This document shows positions 8,937 through 15,631 of a DNA stretch of 64,000 bases, piece by piece. Origin of the DNA: Nocardia asteroides (lineage in GTDB: Bacteria; Actinomycetota; Actinomycetes; Mycobacteriales; Mycobacteriaceae); contig NZ_CP089214.1 in assembly GCF_021183625.1 (NCBI RefSeq), forward strand, positions 868,001-932,000, given 5' to 3'. The notes under the pieces were generated by a model. It was given only the letters and a program-made list of their open reading frames with translations, did no database searches and had not been told where the DNA came from. Numbering within the stretch: the first letter of the stretch is position 1; each line of letters opens with the position of its first letter. The translations under genes were made by a program, and so were the position numbers.

Positions 8937-9757
8937 CGCGGCCGCGCCGGGGCGGTCGCGGCGGCTTCGTCGGGGTCGACACGGCGGTAGATCTCCATGA
9001 CCTCGTCCCGGGAGAGCTCGACCGCAGCCCGGTCCAGCACTTTCTCGCCGTTGCGCAGCCCGATCAGCCGGTGCGCCCAGCCGAGCGCGAGATCCACCTG
9101 GTGCAGCGTGCAGATCACGGTCAGCTGCTCCTCGATGCAGATCCGGAACAGCAGATCCATCACCACCCCGGCGTTCTCCGGGTCGAGCGAGGCCACCGGT
9201 TCGTCGGCCAGCACCACCCGCGGCCGCTGCATGAGCGTGCGGGCGATAGCGACCCGCTGCTGCTGACCGCCGGAGAGGGTGTCGGCGCGCCGCTCGGCCA
9301 GCCCGGCCAGCCCCACCCGCTCCAGGTGCGCCAGCGCCTCGCGCCGCATGGCCGCCGGGTAGGTGAGCGCGCCGTAGCGCGGCAGCCGCAGCCGGCCGAG
9401 CCCCCCGATCAGCACGTTCTCCAGGCAGCTGAGCCGGCCGACCAGGTTGAAGTGCTGGAACACGAAGCCGACATCGCGGCGCAGTGCCCGCAGCCGAGCG
9501 CCGCGCGCCCGATCCACCCGGACTCCGTCGACCTCGACCCGGCCCGCGCTGACCGGCTGCAGCCCGTTCAGGCAACGCAGCAGCGTCGACTTGCCGGAAC
9601 CCGAAAGCCCGAGCAGCACGACCAATTCGCTGCGGTGCACGGTGAAGGAGACCTCGTGCAGCGCGGTGACGGCGCCGAAGCGCTTGCTCACCCCGTCCAC
9701 GGTGACGACGACGTCGTCACCGGCGACGGCGGGCGGGAACGCCGGGGAGGTGGTCAT
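8933..9757 (-). CDS. phnC: phosphonate ABC transporter ATP-binding protein
   Basis: Energises phosphonate import from the cytoplasmic face. The 274-residue chain has Walker A GLSGSGKST, the Q-loop region, the signature LSGGQQQRVAIARTL, Walker B VVLADEPVASLDP and a switch histidine in CTLHQVD, all in the usual PhnC order and spacing. The start is set at ATG 9757 (MTTSPAFPPAV), four bases after the phnD stop; upstream in-frame codons would run into phnD. It overlaps phnE by four bases. Confidence 0.93.
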   Translation of the reverse strand: MTTSPAFPPAVAGDDVVVTVDGVSKRFGAVTALHEVSFTVHRSELVVLLGLSGSGKSTLLRCLNGLQPVSAGRVEVDGVRVDRARGARLRALRRDVGFVFQHFNLVGRLSCLENVLIGGLGRLRLPRYGALTYPAAMRREALAHLERVGLAGLAERRADTLSGGQQQRVAIARTLMQRPRVVLADEPVASLDPENAGVVMDLLFRICIEEQLTVICTLHQVDLALGWAHRLIGLRNGEKVLDRAAVELSRDEVMEIYRRVDPDEAAATAPARPR

Positions 9758-9761
9758 CGGG

Positions 9762-10733
9762 TCAGCCCTTGCACTTGTCCGAGCCGGTGACCTCGCACAC
9801 CTTGCGCACGCCGTCGTAGTCGGCGTCGGTGGTGGCCACCACACCCCAGGCGCGCTCGTCGGTGAAGCGGCAGGCGTCGCCGGCGCAGATGCCCGCGGCC
9901 TGCAGCCGATCCAGGTTCAGCTGCTCGGTGAAGATGGCGCGCAGCTTGTCAACGGTCTCGGCGCCGAGCGCGTTGCTCGCGGCGAAGAGCGATCCGGCGA
10001 TCATCTCCGACTTCCAGATCGTCGCCAGCTGGCCCGGCTTCAGGTCGCCCTTGTCGACCATGGTCTTGTCCACCATGGTGTCGAAGGCGAAGCCCGCATC
10101 GCAGTCACCGGCCGCGATCGCGAGCGCGGAGGAGTCGTGGCCGCCCGCGAAGATCGGGGTCAGCCCCGCGGAAAGATCTCGCTCGGCACCGGAGGCGATG
10201 ACCTTCGCCTCGATCAGCCCCGCGGTCGGGTAGAGGAAGCCGGAGGTGGAGCTGGGGTCGACGAAGCAGACCTTCTTGCCGCGGAAGTCGGCCAGGCTCT
10301 TGATGTCCGGGTTGCCCGCGCGAGTGAGGCCGTAGGACTGGTAGCCGGGCTTGCCGCCCGCGTTCTTGACGACCGCGCCGAGCGGGGAGATATCGGCACC
10401 GGCGATCCCGGCCACCACGTAGGCGAACGGGCCGAAGAAGGCGAGATCGACATTGCCCGCGATCAGCCCCTCGACCACGCCCGCGTAGTCGGAGGCCTGC
10501 ACGAACTCGACCTTCGAGCCGGTCTCCCGCTCCAGCAGCGCGATCACCGGTTGGTAGCTGGCCTTCAGGTCGCTGGAGTTCTCGGCCGGGATGGCGGCCA
10601 GGGTGATGGTCTCCGGGAAGCCCCTGTCGTTACGGGCTTCCGAGTCGGAGCCGGAACAGCCGGAGAGTGCGAGCGTGAGCCCGGCGAGCGCGGCCACGAC
10701 GGCGCGGGCCGGGCGGCGATGGCGGAAGAACAT
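9762..10733 (-). CDS. phnD: phosphonate-binding lipoprotein
   Basis: Extracytoplasmic substrate-binding protein of the importer. A basic N-terminus, a hydrophobic stretch and the lipobox LALSGC (cysteine at residue 26) mark it as a lipoprotein. The mature part has the PhnD-type pattern: VASDYAGVVEGL-like VQASDYAGVVEGL, DLAFFGPFAYV, and KVCFVDPSSTSGFLYP, the loop that binds the phosphonate in PhnD/PhnD-like proteins. Length (323) is typical. It lies 30 bases after the phosphonatase-like gene and four before phnC. Confidence 0.93.
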   Translation of the reverse strand: MFFRHRRPARAVVAALAGLTLALSGCSGSDSEARNDRGFPETITLAAIPAENSSDLKASYQPVIALLERETGSKVEFVQASDYAGVVEGLIAGNVDLAFFGPFAYVVAGIAGADISPLGAVVKNAGGKPGYQSYGLTRAGNPDIKSLADFRGKKVCFVDPSSTSGFLYPTAGLIEAKVIASGAERDLSAGLTPIFAGGHDSSALAIAAGDCDAGFAFDTMVDKTMVDKGDLKPGQLATIWKSEMIAGSLFAASNALGAETVDKLRAIFTEQLNLDRLQAAGICAGDACRFTDERAWGVVATTDADYDGVRKVCEVTGSDKCKG

Positions 10734-10763
10734 GATGGAGCGGTCCTCTCGGGATGGAGCGGA

Positions 10764-11453
10764 TCAGGCGGAACGGAGGAGATCCGGCAGTTCGGCGATG
10801 GTGTCGAGCACGTGGGTGGCGCCGGCCGCGCGCAGCGTGGCGGCATCATGGGCGCCGGTGCGCACGCCCGCGACGATCCGTGCGCCCGCCCGGCGACCGC
10901 AGCGCATGTCGCCCGCGGTGTCGCCCGCGACGGCGACCGCGGCCACGTCGTCCACGCGCAACCGCAGCAGCGCGGTGAGCACGAGGTCCGGGTAGGGGCG
11001 GCCGCGCCCGGCCTCGGCGGGGGCGAGGGTGAGGTCGGCGAGTGCCTCCCAACCCAGCGCGGTCAAGATGCGGTCCTGGGTGGCGCGGCTGAATCCGGTC
11101 GTCAGGGCGACGAGTACGCCGCTCCCGCGCAGCGCCGAGATCGCCTCGGCCGCGCCGGGAATCGGGGCCAGACCGCCCTCGTCGACGAAACCGGCGTATG
11201 CCGTCTCGAAGGCGGTGTTGGCGGCGGCGGCGCGCTCCTCGGTGCCGAGGAGCGCGCGGAAGACCTCGATCTTGGACTGGCCCATGGTGTCCAGCACGTA
11301 CTGGCGGGCATGGTCGCGCTCGCTCCCCGCAGTGGGGAGCCCGGCGGCGGTCGCCGCGGCCTCGAAGGCGCGCAGGACGAGCCCGTCGTCGGCAATGGTG
11401 GTGCCCGCCATGTCGAGCACGGCGAGCGCGATGTCGGTGGATTGCTCTGGCAC
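10764..11453 (-). CDS. phosphonatase-like HAD hydrolase (PhnX-like)
   Basis: First gene of the leftward phosphonate operon. The HAD nucleophile motif is LDMAGTT (Asp14), the loop III acid is in GDTAGDM, and a conserved threonine is in LTTGFS. Bacillus phosphonoacetaldehyde hydrolase uses a Schiff-base lysine in the motif MGxxK; here MGQSK (Lys61) is present at the matching place in the cap domain. That supports cleavage of phosphonoacetaldehyde or a close relative. At 229 residues it is shorter than PhnX (about 265) and fits the TIGR03351 PhnX-like group. A GTG at 11453 is chosen because the DxAGT motif follows within 13 residues; GTG 11459 is the alternative. Confidence 0.85.
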   Translation of the reverse strand: MPEQSTDIALAVLDMAGTTIADDGLVLRAFEAAATAAGLPTAGSERDHARQYVLDTMGQSKIEVFRALLGTEERAAAANTAFETAYAGFVDEGGLAPIPGAAEAISALRGSGVLVALTTGFSRATQDRILTALGWEALADLTLAPAEAGRGRPYPDLVLTALLRLRVDDVAAVAVAGDTAGDMRCGRRAGARIVAGVRTGAHDAATLRAAGATHVLDTIAELPDLLRSA

Positions 11454-11470
11454 GAGCACTACGGTGGCTT

Positions 11471-11484
11471 TTGGTATAGACCAA
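11471..11484. promoter_or_regulatory. GntR (HutC-type) operator, operon side
   Basis: TTGGTATAGACCAA is a near-perfect 14-base palindrome whose core fits the HutC/FadR consensus GT-N-TA-N-AC. It lies 17 bases before the GTG of the phosphonatase-like gene and so within that operon's promoter. It is nearly identical to the perfect site at 11518-11531. Confidence 0.75.
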
Positions 11485-11517
11485 TCAGCACACGACGGGC
11501 GAACGACATGTGAACAA

Positions 11518-11531
11518 TTGGTATATACCAA
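11518..11531. promoter_or_regulatory. GntR (HutC-type) operator, regulator side
   Basis: TTGGTATATACCAA is a perfect 14-base palindrome with core GTATATAC, an exact GT-N-TA-N-AC match. It ends 18 bases before the GTG/ATG of the gntR gene that starts at 11550, so it overlaps the expected promoter and implies autoregulation. With the site at 11471 the two centres are 47 bases apart. Confidence 0.8.
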
Positions 11532-11549
11532 AAATGGTAGGCTGTTTCC

Positions 11550-12275
11550 GTGATGTCGCAGGCTGAACCCAGGGTCCTCAAGCATCAGGTCGTACGCGCC
11601 CACGTGGACGAACTCCTCGACCGCCTCGACGAGGGCGCGCAGCTGCCCTCCGAGCGCGAGCTCGCGCTGCGCTTCGAGGTTTCCCGCGAAACCGTGCGCC
11701 AGGCCATGCGGGAACTGCTGGTGGCGGGCCGAATTCAGCGCCGCGGCCGAGGCACCGTGGTCGCCAGGCCCAAGCTGGTGCAGCCGCTGGCGCTCGGCTC
11801 CTATACCGAGGCGGCCCGCGCCGAGGGCCGCGAGGCCCGCCGCGACCTGGTGGCCTGGACCCGGCTGACCGCCGACGACTTCCTCGCCGAAGCACTGGCC
11901 ATCGCGGCGGGTGACCCGGTGGTCGAGCTCGAACGCGTACTCATCGTCGACGGCGTCCCGGTCGGCCTGGAGACCACAAGGTTGCCCGCCTATCGCTACC
12001 CCGGCCTGGTCGAGACCTTCGACACCGAGGCCTCGCTCTACGCCGAGATCCGTTCCCGCGGGATCCCCTTCGCCGAAGCGGTGGACAGCATCGAGACCAC
12101 GCTCCCCGACGCCCGCGAGGCGGCGCTGCTCTCAGTCGACGCGCGGACCCCGATGTTCCTGCTCAACCGCATCTCCTACGACCCCGACCGGGTGCCGATC
12201 GAGCACCGCCGCTCGCTCTACCGGGGCGATCGGATGACCTTCACCTCGATCCAGCGCCGCTCGGGCGAGTTTTGA
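11550..12275 (+). CDS. GntR/HutC-family regulator, divergent from the phosphonate operon
   Basis: A 241-residue repressor: winged-helix domain at residues about 8-75 (QLPSERELALRFEVSRETVRQAMRELLVAGRI) and a UTRA effector domain from about 90 to the end. It is transcribed away from the phosphonate operon across two HutC-type palindromes, the classic layout for a local repressor released by a substrate or intermediate. GTG 11550 and ATG 11553 are adjacent; either could be used, and the short distance from the operator suggests a leaderless or nearly leaderless message. Confidence 0.9.
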   Translation: MMSQAEPRVLKHQVVRAHVDELLDRLDEGAQLPSERELALRFEVSRETVRQAMRELLVAGRIQRRGRGTVVARPKLVQPLALGSYTEAARAEGREARRDLVAWTRLTADDFLAEALAIAAGDPVVELERVLIVDGVPVGLETTRLPAYRYPGLVETFDTEASLYAEIRSRGIPFAEAVDSIETTLPDAREAALLSVDARTPMFLLNRISYDPDRVPIEHRRSLYRGDRMTFTSIQRRSGEF

Positions 12276-12281
12276 AAGTAG

Positions 12282-12341
12282 ACGAGGTCTCCGGTAGAAG
12301 GTTCAGCGGCCAAGCAGAACCTGATGTACCGGAGACCTCGT
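12282..12341. repeat. compound palindromic hairpin element
   Basis: A 15-base perfect inverted repeat (12282-12296 with 12327-12341; core CGAGGTCTCCGGTA) encloses a second perfect 6-base stem (AGGTTC 12299-12304 with GAACCT 12317-12322) and a 12-base apical loop. It starts six bases after the gntR stop. It could serve as a bidirectional terminator, but the long, mixed-composition arms look more like a dispersed palindromic (REP-like or mobile) element than an ordinary GC-rich terminator. Confidence 0.7.
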
Positions 12342-12561
12342 GACCCGCGTATCGGTCGCGGGGCGAGCTGTGGGAGCGGGCGCCGGGGCGGCGGATGCGG
12401 GAGCAGGTGGCGATGTTCACTATCGCGACCATCGCCACCGTTTCGCTCGCCACGGTGGGCGGTGCGCTGGGCGGGGCTGGAGGACGACGACACGGTCCGC
12501 GAAGCCGCCTACGCCCGGCACGGCGACACCGGCGCCGGGTAGCCCCCGCACGCCCGAGGGC
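12342..12561 (+). other. intergenic stretch with possible gene remnant
   Basis: Between the hairpin element and the DUF3224 gene there is no intact gene. One frame reads ELWERAPGRRMREQVAMF followed by a hydrophobic run, and another continues WAGLEDDDTVREAAYARHGD to a stop near 12542. Together they resemble the scrap of a small membrane protein broken by a frameshift, but the match is too weak to name. Confidence 0.3.
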
Positions 12562-12966
12562 TCAGAGGTCGTAGTCGAACCAGATGCGGTGGGTGCCGTC
12601 CGCATCGACGGCCATCCCCCCGCTTCCGGTGATCCCGGCGAGCTCACCGGTTCCGCTGGTCGGGACGATCACGAAGAACTCGGCGCTCCGATCGGCGCCT
12701 GAGGTCGTGGCGGAGTGCGCGAAGCAGAAGGTGCCTGCGACCCCGTCGAGCGTGCCGTCGAACGACTCCATCGCGACGTAGGTGCCCACGCCGGTCTCCT
12801 GGTCGAACGCCGCGGTGAACAGCGTCGCGGCCCGCCCGGATACCGCACCGCCGAAGTGTTTCTCCATGCGGGCGATCCCGACCGGAACGCCGGTGGCGAT
12901 ACCCGGCTCGGGCATTACCTCGGTCGGGGTGAAGGAGGTGACTTCGAAGGTTCCCCAGGTTCGCAT
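12562..12966 (-). CDS. DUF3224-family protein
   Basis: A 134-residue cytoplasmic protein of the small beta-barrel DUF3224 family (allene-oxide-cyclase-like fold). Characteristic features are the N-terminal GTFEVTSFTPTE, the glycine-rich middle (GTLDGVAGTFCFAHSAT) and the C-terminal LAGITGSGGMAVDADGTHRIWFDYDL. Members are common in actinobacteria; no biochemical role is established. The ATG at 12966 is the first codon that gives the family N-terminus; the frame extends upstream without homology. Confidence 0.82.
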   Translation of the reverse strand: MRTWGTFEVTSFTPTEVMPEPGIATGVPVGIARMEKHFGGAVSGRAATLFTAAFDQETGVGTYVAMESFDGTLDGVAGTFCFAHSATTSGADRSAEFFVIVPTSGTGELAGITGSGGMAVDADGTHRIWFDYDL

Positions 12967-13116
12967 CGCGCGATCGTAGCGACCCCGTACGACAAACCCC
13001 CGGCAACGAAGCAGCGCCTCCAACGCGCCGCGCGTGCCGCCGAAGCGGCCGCAGGGAGTCGCCGATGATCTACGACGTTCGGATCGGAGGGCACCGCGCG
13101 GCTCGTGCGCGTCCGA

Positions 13117-13605
13117 TCACGAGGGGGTGGTCGCCGTGCCGGACAGGTAGGCACCGAGCCGGGGCCGGTCGGCCGCGGGTGCGGGGTCGGTGCGGGTGTG
13201 GTCGTGGGCGCGCATGTAGGTGACCATCTGCTGGACTCGCTGGGCCTGGGCGAGTTCGATGTCCTCGTCCAGGACGTAGACCGAGCCGCCGGCCAGGGTG
13301 ACCGCAGCGCCGAGCAGCCACGCCACCCACGCCGCGCCGTCACCGGCGAATCCGCCCACCCACGGCGCCGAGAACAGCATGAAACCCGCCACCGACAGCG
13401 CCCAGTGGTCCTTGGTCGGATCCCGCGCGACCAGCGACCACAACGCGAAGATCACGATCAGCGACCCGATCCCGAGCAGCAACGCCGCTCCGGCCGCCGT
13501 GGTCACCGCCCACGCCGGAGCCACCATGGTGAACACGCCCGCGGCCATGCCCGCGAGGGCGAGCGCCCTGGTCGGAGTCAGCTTCGATTTCGTCATCGTC
13601 ATCAC
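13117..13605 (-). CDS. SPW-repeat membrane protein
   Basis: A 162-residue protein with four hydrophobic helices between residues about 12 and 105, arranged as two similar halves; the second holds FMLFSAPWVGGFAG, a variant of the SPW motif of PF03779, and the first MVAPAWAV. The C-terminal 50 residues are polar and cytoplasmic. No function is known. Three ATG codons are possible at the start (13605, 13602, 13596). The gene diverges from a tetR gene across a perfect palindrome, so that repressor probably controls it. Confidence 0.75.
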   Translation of the reverse strand: MMTMTKSKLTPTRALALAGMAAGVFTMVAPAWAVTTAAGAALLLGIGSLIVIFALWSLVARDPTKDHWALSVAGFMLFSAPWVGGFAGDGAAWVAWLLGAAVTLAGGSVYVLDEDIELAQAQRVQQMVTYMRAHDHTRTDPAPAADRPRLGAYLSGTATTPS

Positions 13606-13624
13606 TCACCTCTCCTGAACGAAA

Positions 13625-13643
13625 CGATACGTGTAGCGTATCG
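13625..13643. promoter_or_regulatory. TetR operator between SPW gene and tetR
   Basis: CGATACG and CGTATCG form a perfect 7-base inverted repeat around TGTAG. It lies 20 bases upstream of the SPW gene and 27 upstream of the tetR GTG, so one bound dimer could block both divergent promoters. Confidence 0.65.
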
Positions 13644-13669
13644 CCTTGTTCGGGCATAAGCTAGCCGGT

Positions 13670-14296
13670 GTGAGTGGATCGACAGGCCGGACCCGCGACA
13701 GTGCCCGCGACGCGCGAATCAGTACTGCCGCGCTGGAGCTGCTGCGTGAGCGCGGCCCGCGCGCGGTCACGGTGGAAGCCGTCGCCGCGGCGGCGGGGGT
13801 CGCCAAAACCACGATCTACCGCCGCTACCGCGACCGCGAGGAGATGCTGATCTCCGCACTCGGCGCGGTCGCGCGACCGGCCCCGCCCGCCGACCCGGCC
13901 ACGCCGGTCGCGGTGCTGGGCTGGATCGTCGAGCAGTGTGTGCACGCCGTCGCGGGCGGGATCGGGCTCGGCGGGGTCGCCGCGCTGCTCACCGGCCAGG
14001 ACCCGGCCTTCACCACAGCCATCCGCGCGGTGCTCGTCGACCACCGCGCCGCCCTCGCCGAGGTACTCGGCTCACCCGCTACGGCCGAATGGATCCGGCC
14101 GGAGCTCGACGCCGAGACAGTGCTCGACCTCGTCGTCGGCGCCTACCTGTCCGAACACGCCCGCAGCGGCGGCGTCGGCCCCGACTGGCAGACTCGCGTC
14201 CTGACCACTCTCTGGCCCGCACTCAGCACCGCCACCCCACCCGCCGAGCTGACACCCCCCGGCACCGGAGGCAGCCTGCCATCGAGCACCGGCTGA
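13670..14296 (+). CDS. TetR-family regulator
   Basis: A 208-residue repressor. The N-terminal helix-turn-helix is typical (AALELLRERGPRAVTVEAVAAAAGVAKTTIYRRYRDREEMLISAL, residues about 15-60); the C-terminal part is an effector and dimer domain of the TetR_C_11/C_33 sort with DPAFTTAIRAVLVDHRAAL. The GTG at 13670 is preferred over an ATG at 13646, which lies almost on the operator. It faces away from the SPW membrane-protein gene and shares its palindromic operator. Confidence 0.85.
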   Translation: MSGSTGRTRDSARDARISTAALELLRERGPRAVTVEAVAAAAGVAKTTIYRRYRDREEMLISALGAVARPAPPADPATPVAVLGWIVEQCVHAVAGGIGLGGVAALLTGQDPAFTTAIRAVLVDHRAALAEVLGSPATAEWIRPELDAETVLDLVVGAYLSEHARSGGVGPDWQTRVLTTLWPALSTATPPAELTPPGTGGSLPSSTG

Positions 14297-14415
14297 ACAC
14301 GGTCCGACCCCGATCGTCCAGCGTTCGGAGAACGGACCTCGGTACCAACACCGATTGACGAACGCTCACCACAAGTTCCCGCGCTCGCCGGCGAGCAGGA
14401 TCGAGCGCAGCACCA

Positions 14416-14895
14416 TCACATGCGGTGACCGTAGCCGCCGCTCACCGAGGGGAGGCCGTGTCCCGGGGCTTCGGCGCCGGTCGTGGTGGGGTCGGGGAAC
14501 GGGATCGGGCAGCACGGGGAATCGCTGCACTCCAGCAGGTCCTCGCAACCCGCGGCGATCGCGGCGACCAGGGTGTCGCGGACCGCGGTGAGCTCGGCCA
14601 GCTTCGTGTCGACCTCGATCAGTTTCGCCCGGGCGCGTTCGCGTAGCCCGGCGTCGGCGCGGCGGGATCCGAGCTGGGTGGCTTCGAGCAGGTCGGCGAC
14701 CTCGTCGAGGGTGAACCCGAGGCGTTGGGCGGCCTTGATCACCCGCAGTACCGAGACCGCCTGCTCGGAGTAGACGCGGTGCCCGCCCAGGGTGCGGGCG
14801 GGCTCGGCGAGCAGCCCGCGGCGTTCGTAGTAGCGCAGGGTCTGGGCGTTGACCCCGGCCGCGGCCGCCAGCTGCCCGCTGCGCATCCCGCTCAC
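14416..14895 (-). CDS. MerR-family regulator with cysteine-rich tail
   Basis: A 159-residue MerR-type activator: winged helix at residues about 4-70 (GQLAAAAGVNAQTLRYYERRGLL), coiled-coil dimer helix, then a C-terminal loop CEDLLECSDSPCCPIPF containing four cysteines that could bind a soft metal. It starts at GTG 14895, overlapping the stop of the upstream gene as GTGA; ATG 14886 is the alternative. The pair shares a promoter with the 19-base spacer typical of MerR control. Which metal or stress it senses cannot be told. Confidence 0.86.
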   Translation of the reverse strand: MSGMRSGQLAAAAGVNAQTLRYYERRGLLAEPARTLGGHRVYSEQAVSVLRVIKAAQRLGFTLDEVADLLEATQLGSRRADAGLRERARAKLIEVDTKLAELTAVRDTLVAAIAAGCEDLLECSDSPCCPIPFPDPTTTGAEAPGHGLPSVSGGYGHRM

Positions 14896-15245
14896 CCGCC
14901 CAAGCCTGCGGTCTGGGCGCGCCCGGCCAGGGCGTCGAGGACATCGAGGTGCGCGGCGGGGACCTCGATCCCCATCACCAGCACCCCGGCCGGGTCCGGG
15001 GTGAAGGAGAAGGTGAAGAACGAGCAGCATTGCGATTCGCGGGCGGCCAGATCCCGCCCGACCGGCTCGGCATCCCCGCCACCGGCCAGCCGCAACTCCA
15101 GCCGCGTCGGGACCGGACGCACGGTCGCGGTCACCGAGCGGGCGAAGAACGTATCGAACTCCGCCAGCCGGGTCGGGCGCTCCACGGTCGGCAGGGTGCA
15201 CGCGGACAGGTTCATCATCGGTTCGGACAGGTCGCTGTCGGTCAT
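14892..15245 (-). CDS. conserved protein paired with MerR regulator
   Basis: A 117-residue protein with no membrane segment. Notable are the N-terminal LSACTLPTVERPTRLAEF and a central RDLAARESQCCSFFTFSF, with paired cysteines in a conserved-looking block. Short proteins of this pattern sit beside MerR genes in several actinobacteria; no function is established. The ATG at 15245 is about one base after the predicted transcription start, so the message is probably leaderless. The cysteines in both this protein and MerR suggest metal or redox sensing. Confidence 0.7.
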   Translation of the reverse strand: MTDSDLSEPMMNLSACTLPTVERPTRLAEFDTFFARSVTATVRPVPTRLELRLAGGGDAEPVGRDLAARESQCCSFFTFSFTPDPAGVLVMGIEVPAAHLDVLDALAGRAQTAGLGG

Positions 15246-15252
15246 GTATCGA

Positions 15253-15283
15253 CGGTAAGCCTGTACCCCGGTACCGGATGCAA
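15253..15283 (-). promoter_or_regulatory. MerR-type promoter with 19-base spacer
   Basis: On the minus strand, -35 TTGCAT (15283-15278) and -10 TTACCG (15258-15253) are exactly 19 bases apart. The spacer carries the inverted repeat GTACC-GG-GGTAC. An overlong spacer with a central dyad is the hallmark of MerR-activated promoters. The ATG of the first gene follows the -10 by seven bases. Confidence 0.65.
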
Positions 15284-15597
15284 CCCCGGAAGCGAAGAAT
15301 TCCGCCCCGGACGGCCGAGCCGCGCGGTGACGCTGCGGCTCGGCGCCGGTGAGGCCCGTGCGGGAGACCCGGCCGTGGCCCGGTAGCCGAGGTTGGTGAG
15401 CACCTCGGTGATCGGCATGAGCTCGGGGATGTTCGGCTTCGCGCCCTCGACCGGTCGTGCGCGGCGATGCGCTCGCGCATGCCGGTGCCGGTCGCCGAGT
15501 GGGTCGCCGCGCAGGACCCGGTGGCGGGCGTGGTCCGGACGGACATCGTGCCGCCCGCGGGAGGCTACGCATATCGGCCCCGGGGCTGGAAGGGACA
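15284..15597. other. intergenic region with weak coding remnant
   Basis: No intact gene is seen. On the minus strand one frame contains MRERIAAHDR and a neighbouring frame continues KPNIPELMPITEVLTNLGY (about 15390-15490), which reads like coding sequence split by a frameshift. I cannot identify the family. Confidence 0.3.
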
Positions 15598-15626
15598 CCC
15601 CGGGGCGGCAAGGAACCGCCCCGGGG
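15598..15626 (-). terminator. terminator after metE
   Basis: A perfect 11-base GC stem (CCCCGGGGCGG with CCGCCCCGGGG) and 7-base loop lies directly after the metE stop codon at 15632. A second overlapping GC-rich arm (15576-15586) could extend the structure. Confidence 0.75.
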
Positions 15627-15631
15627 CCGGT

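Noticed and set aside
12282..12341. End of an insertion sequence
   Set aside because: No transposase-like sequence or target duplication is visible nearby.
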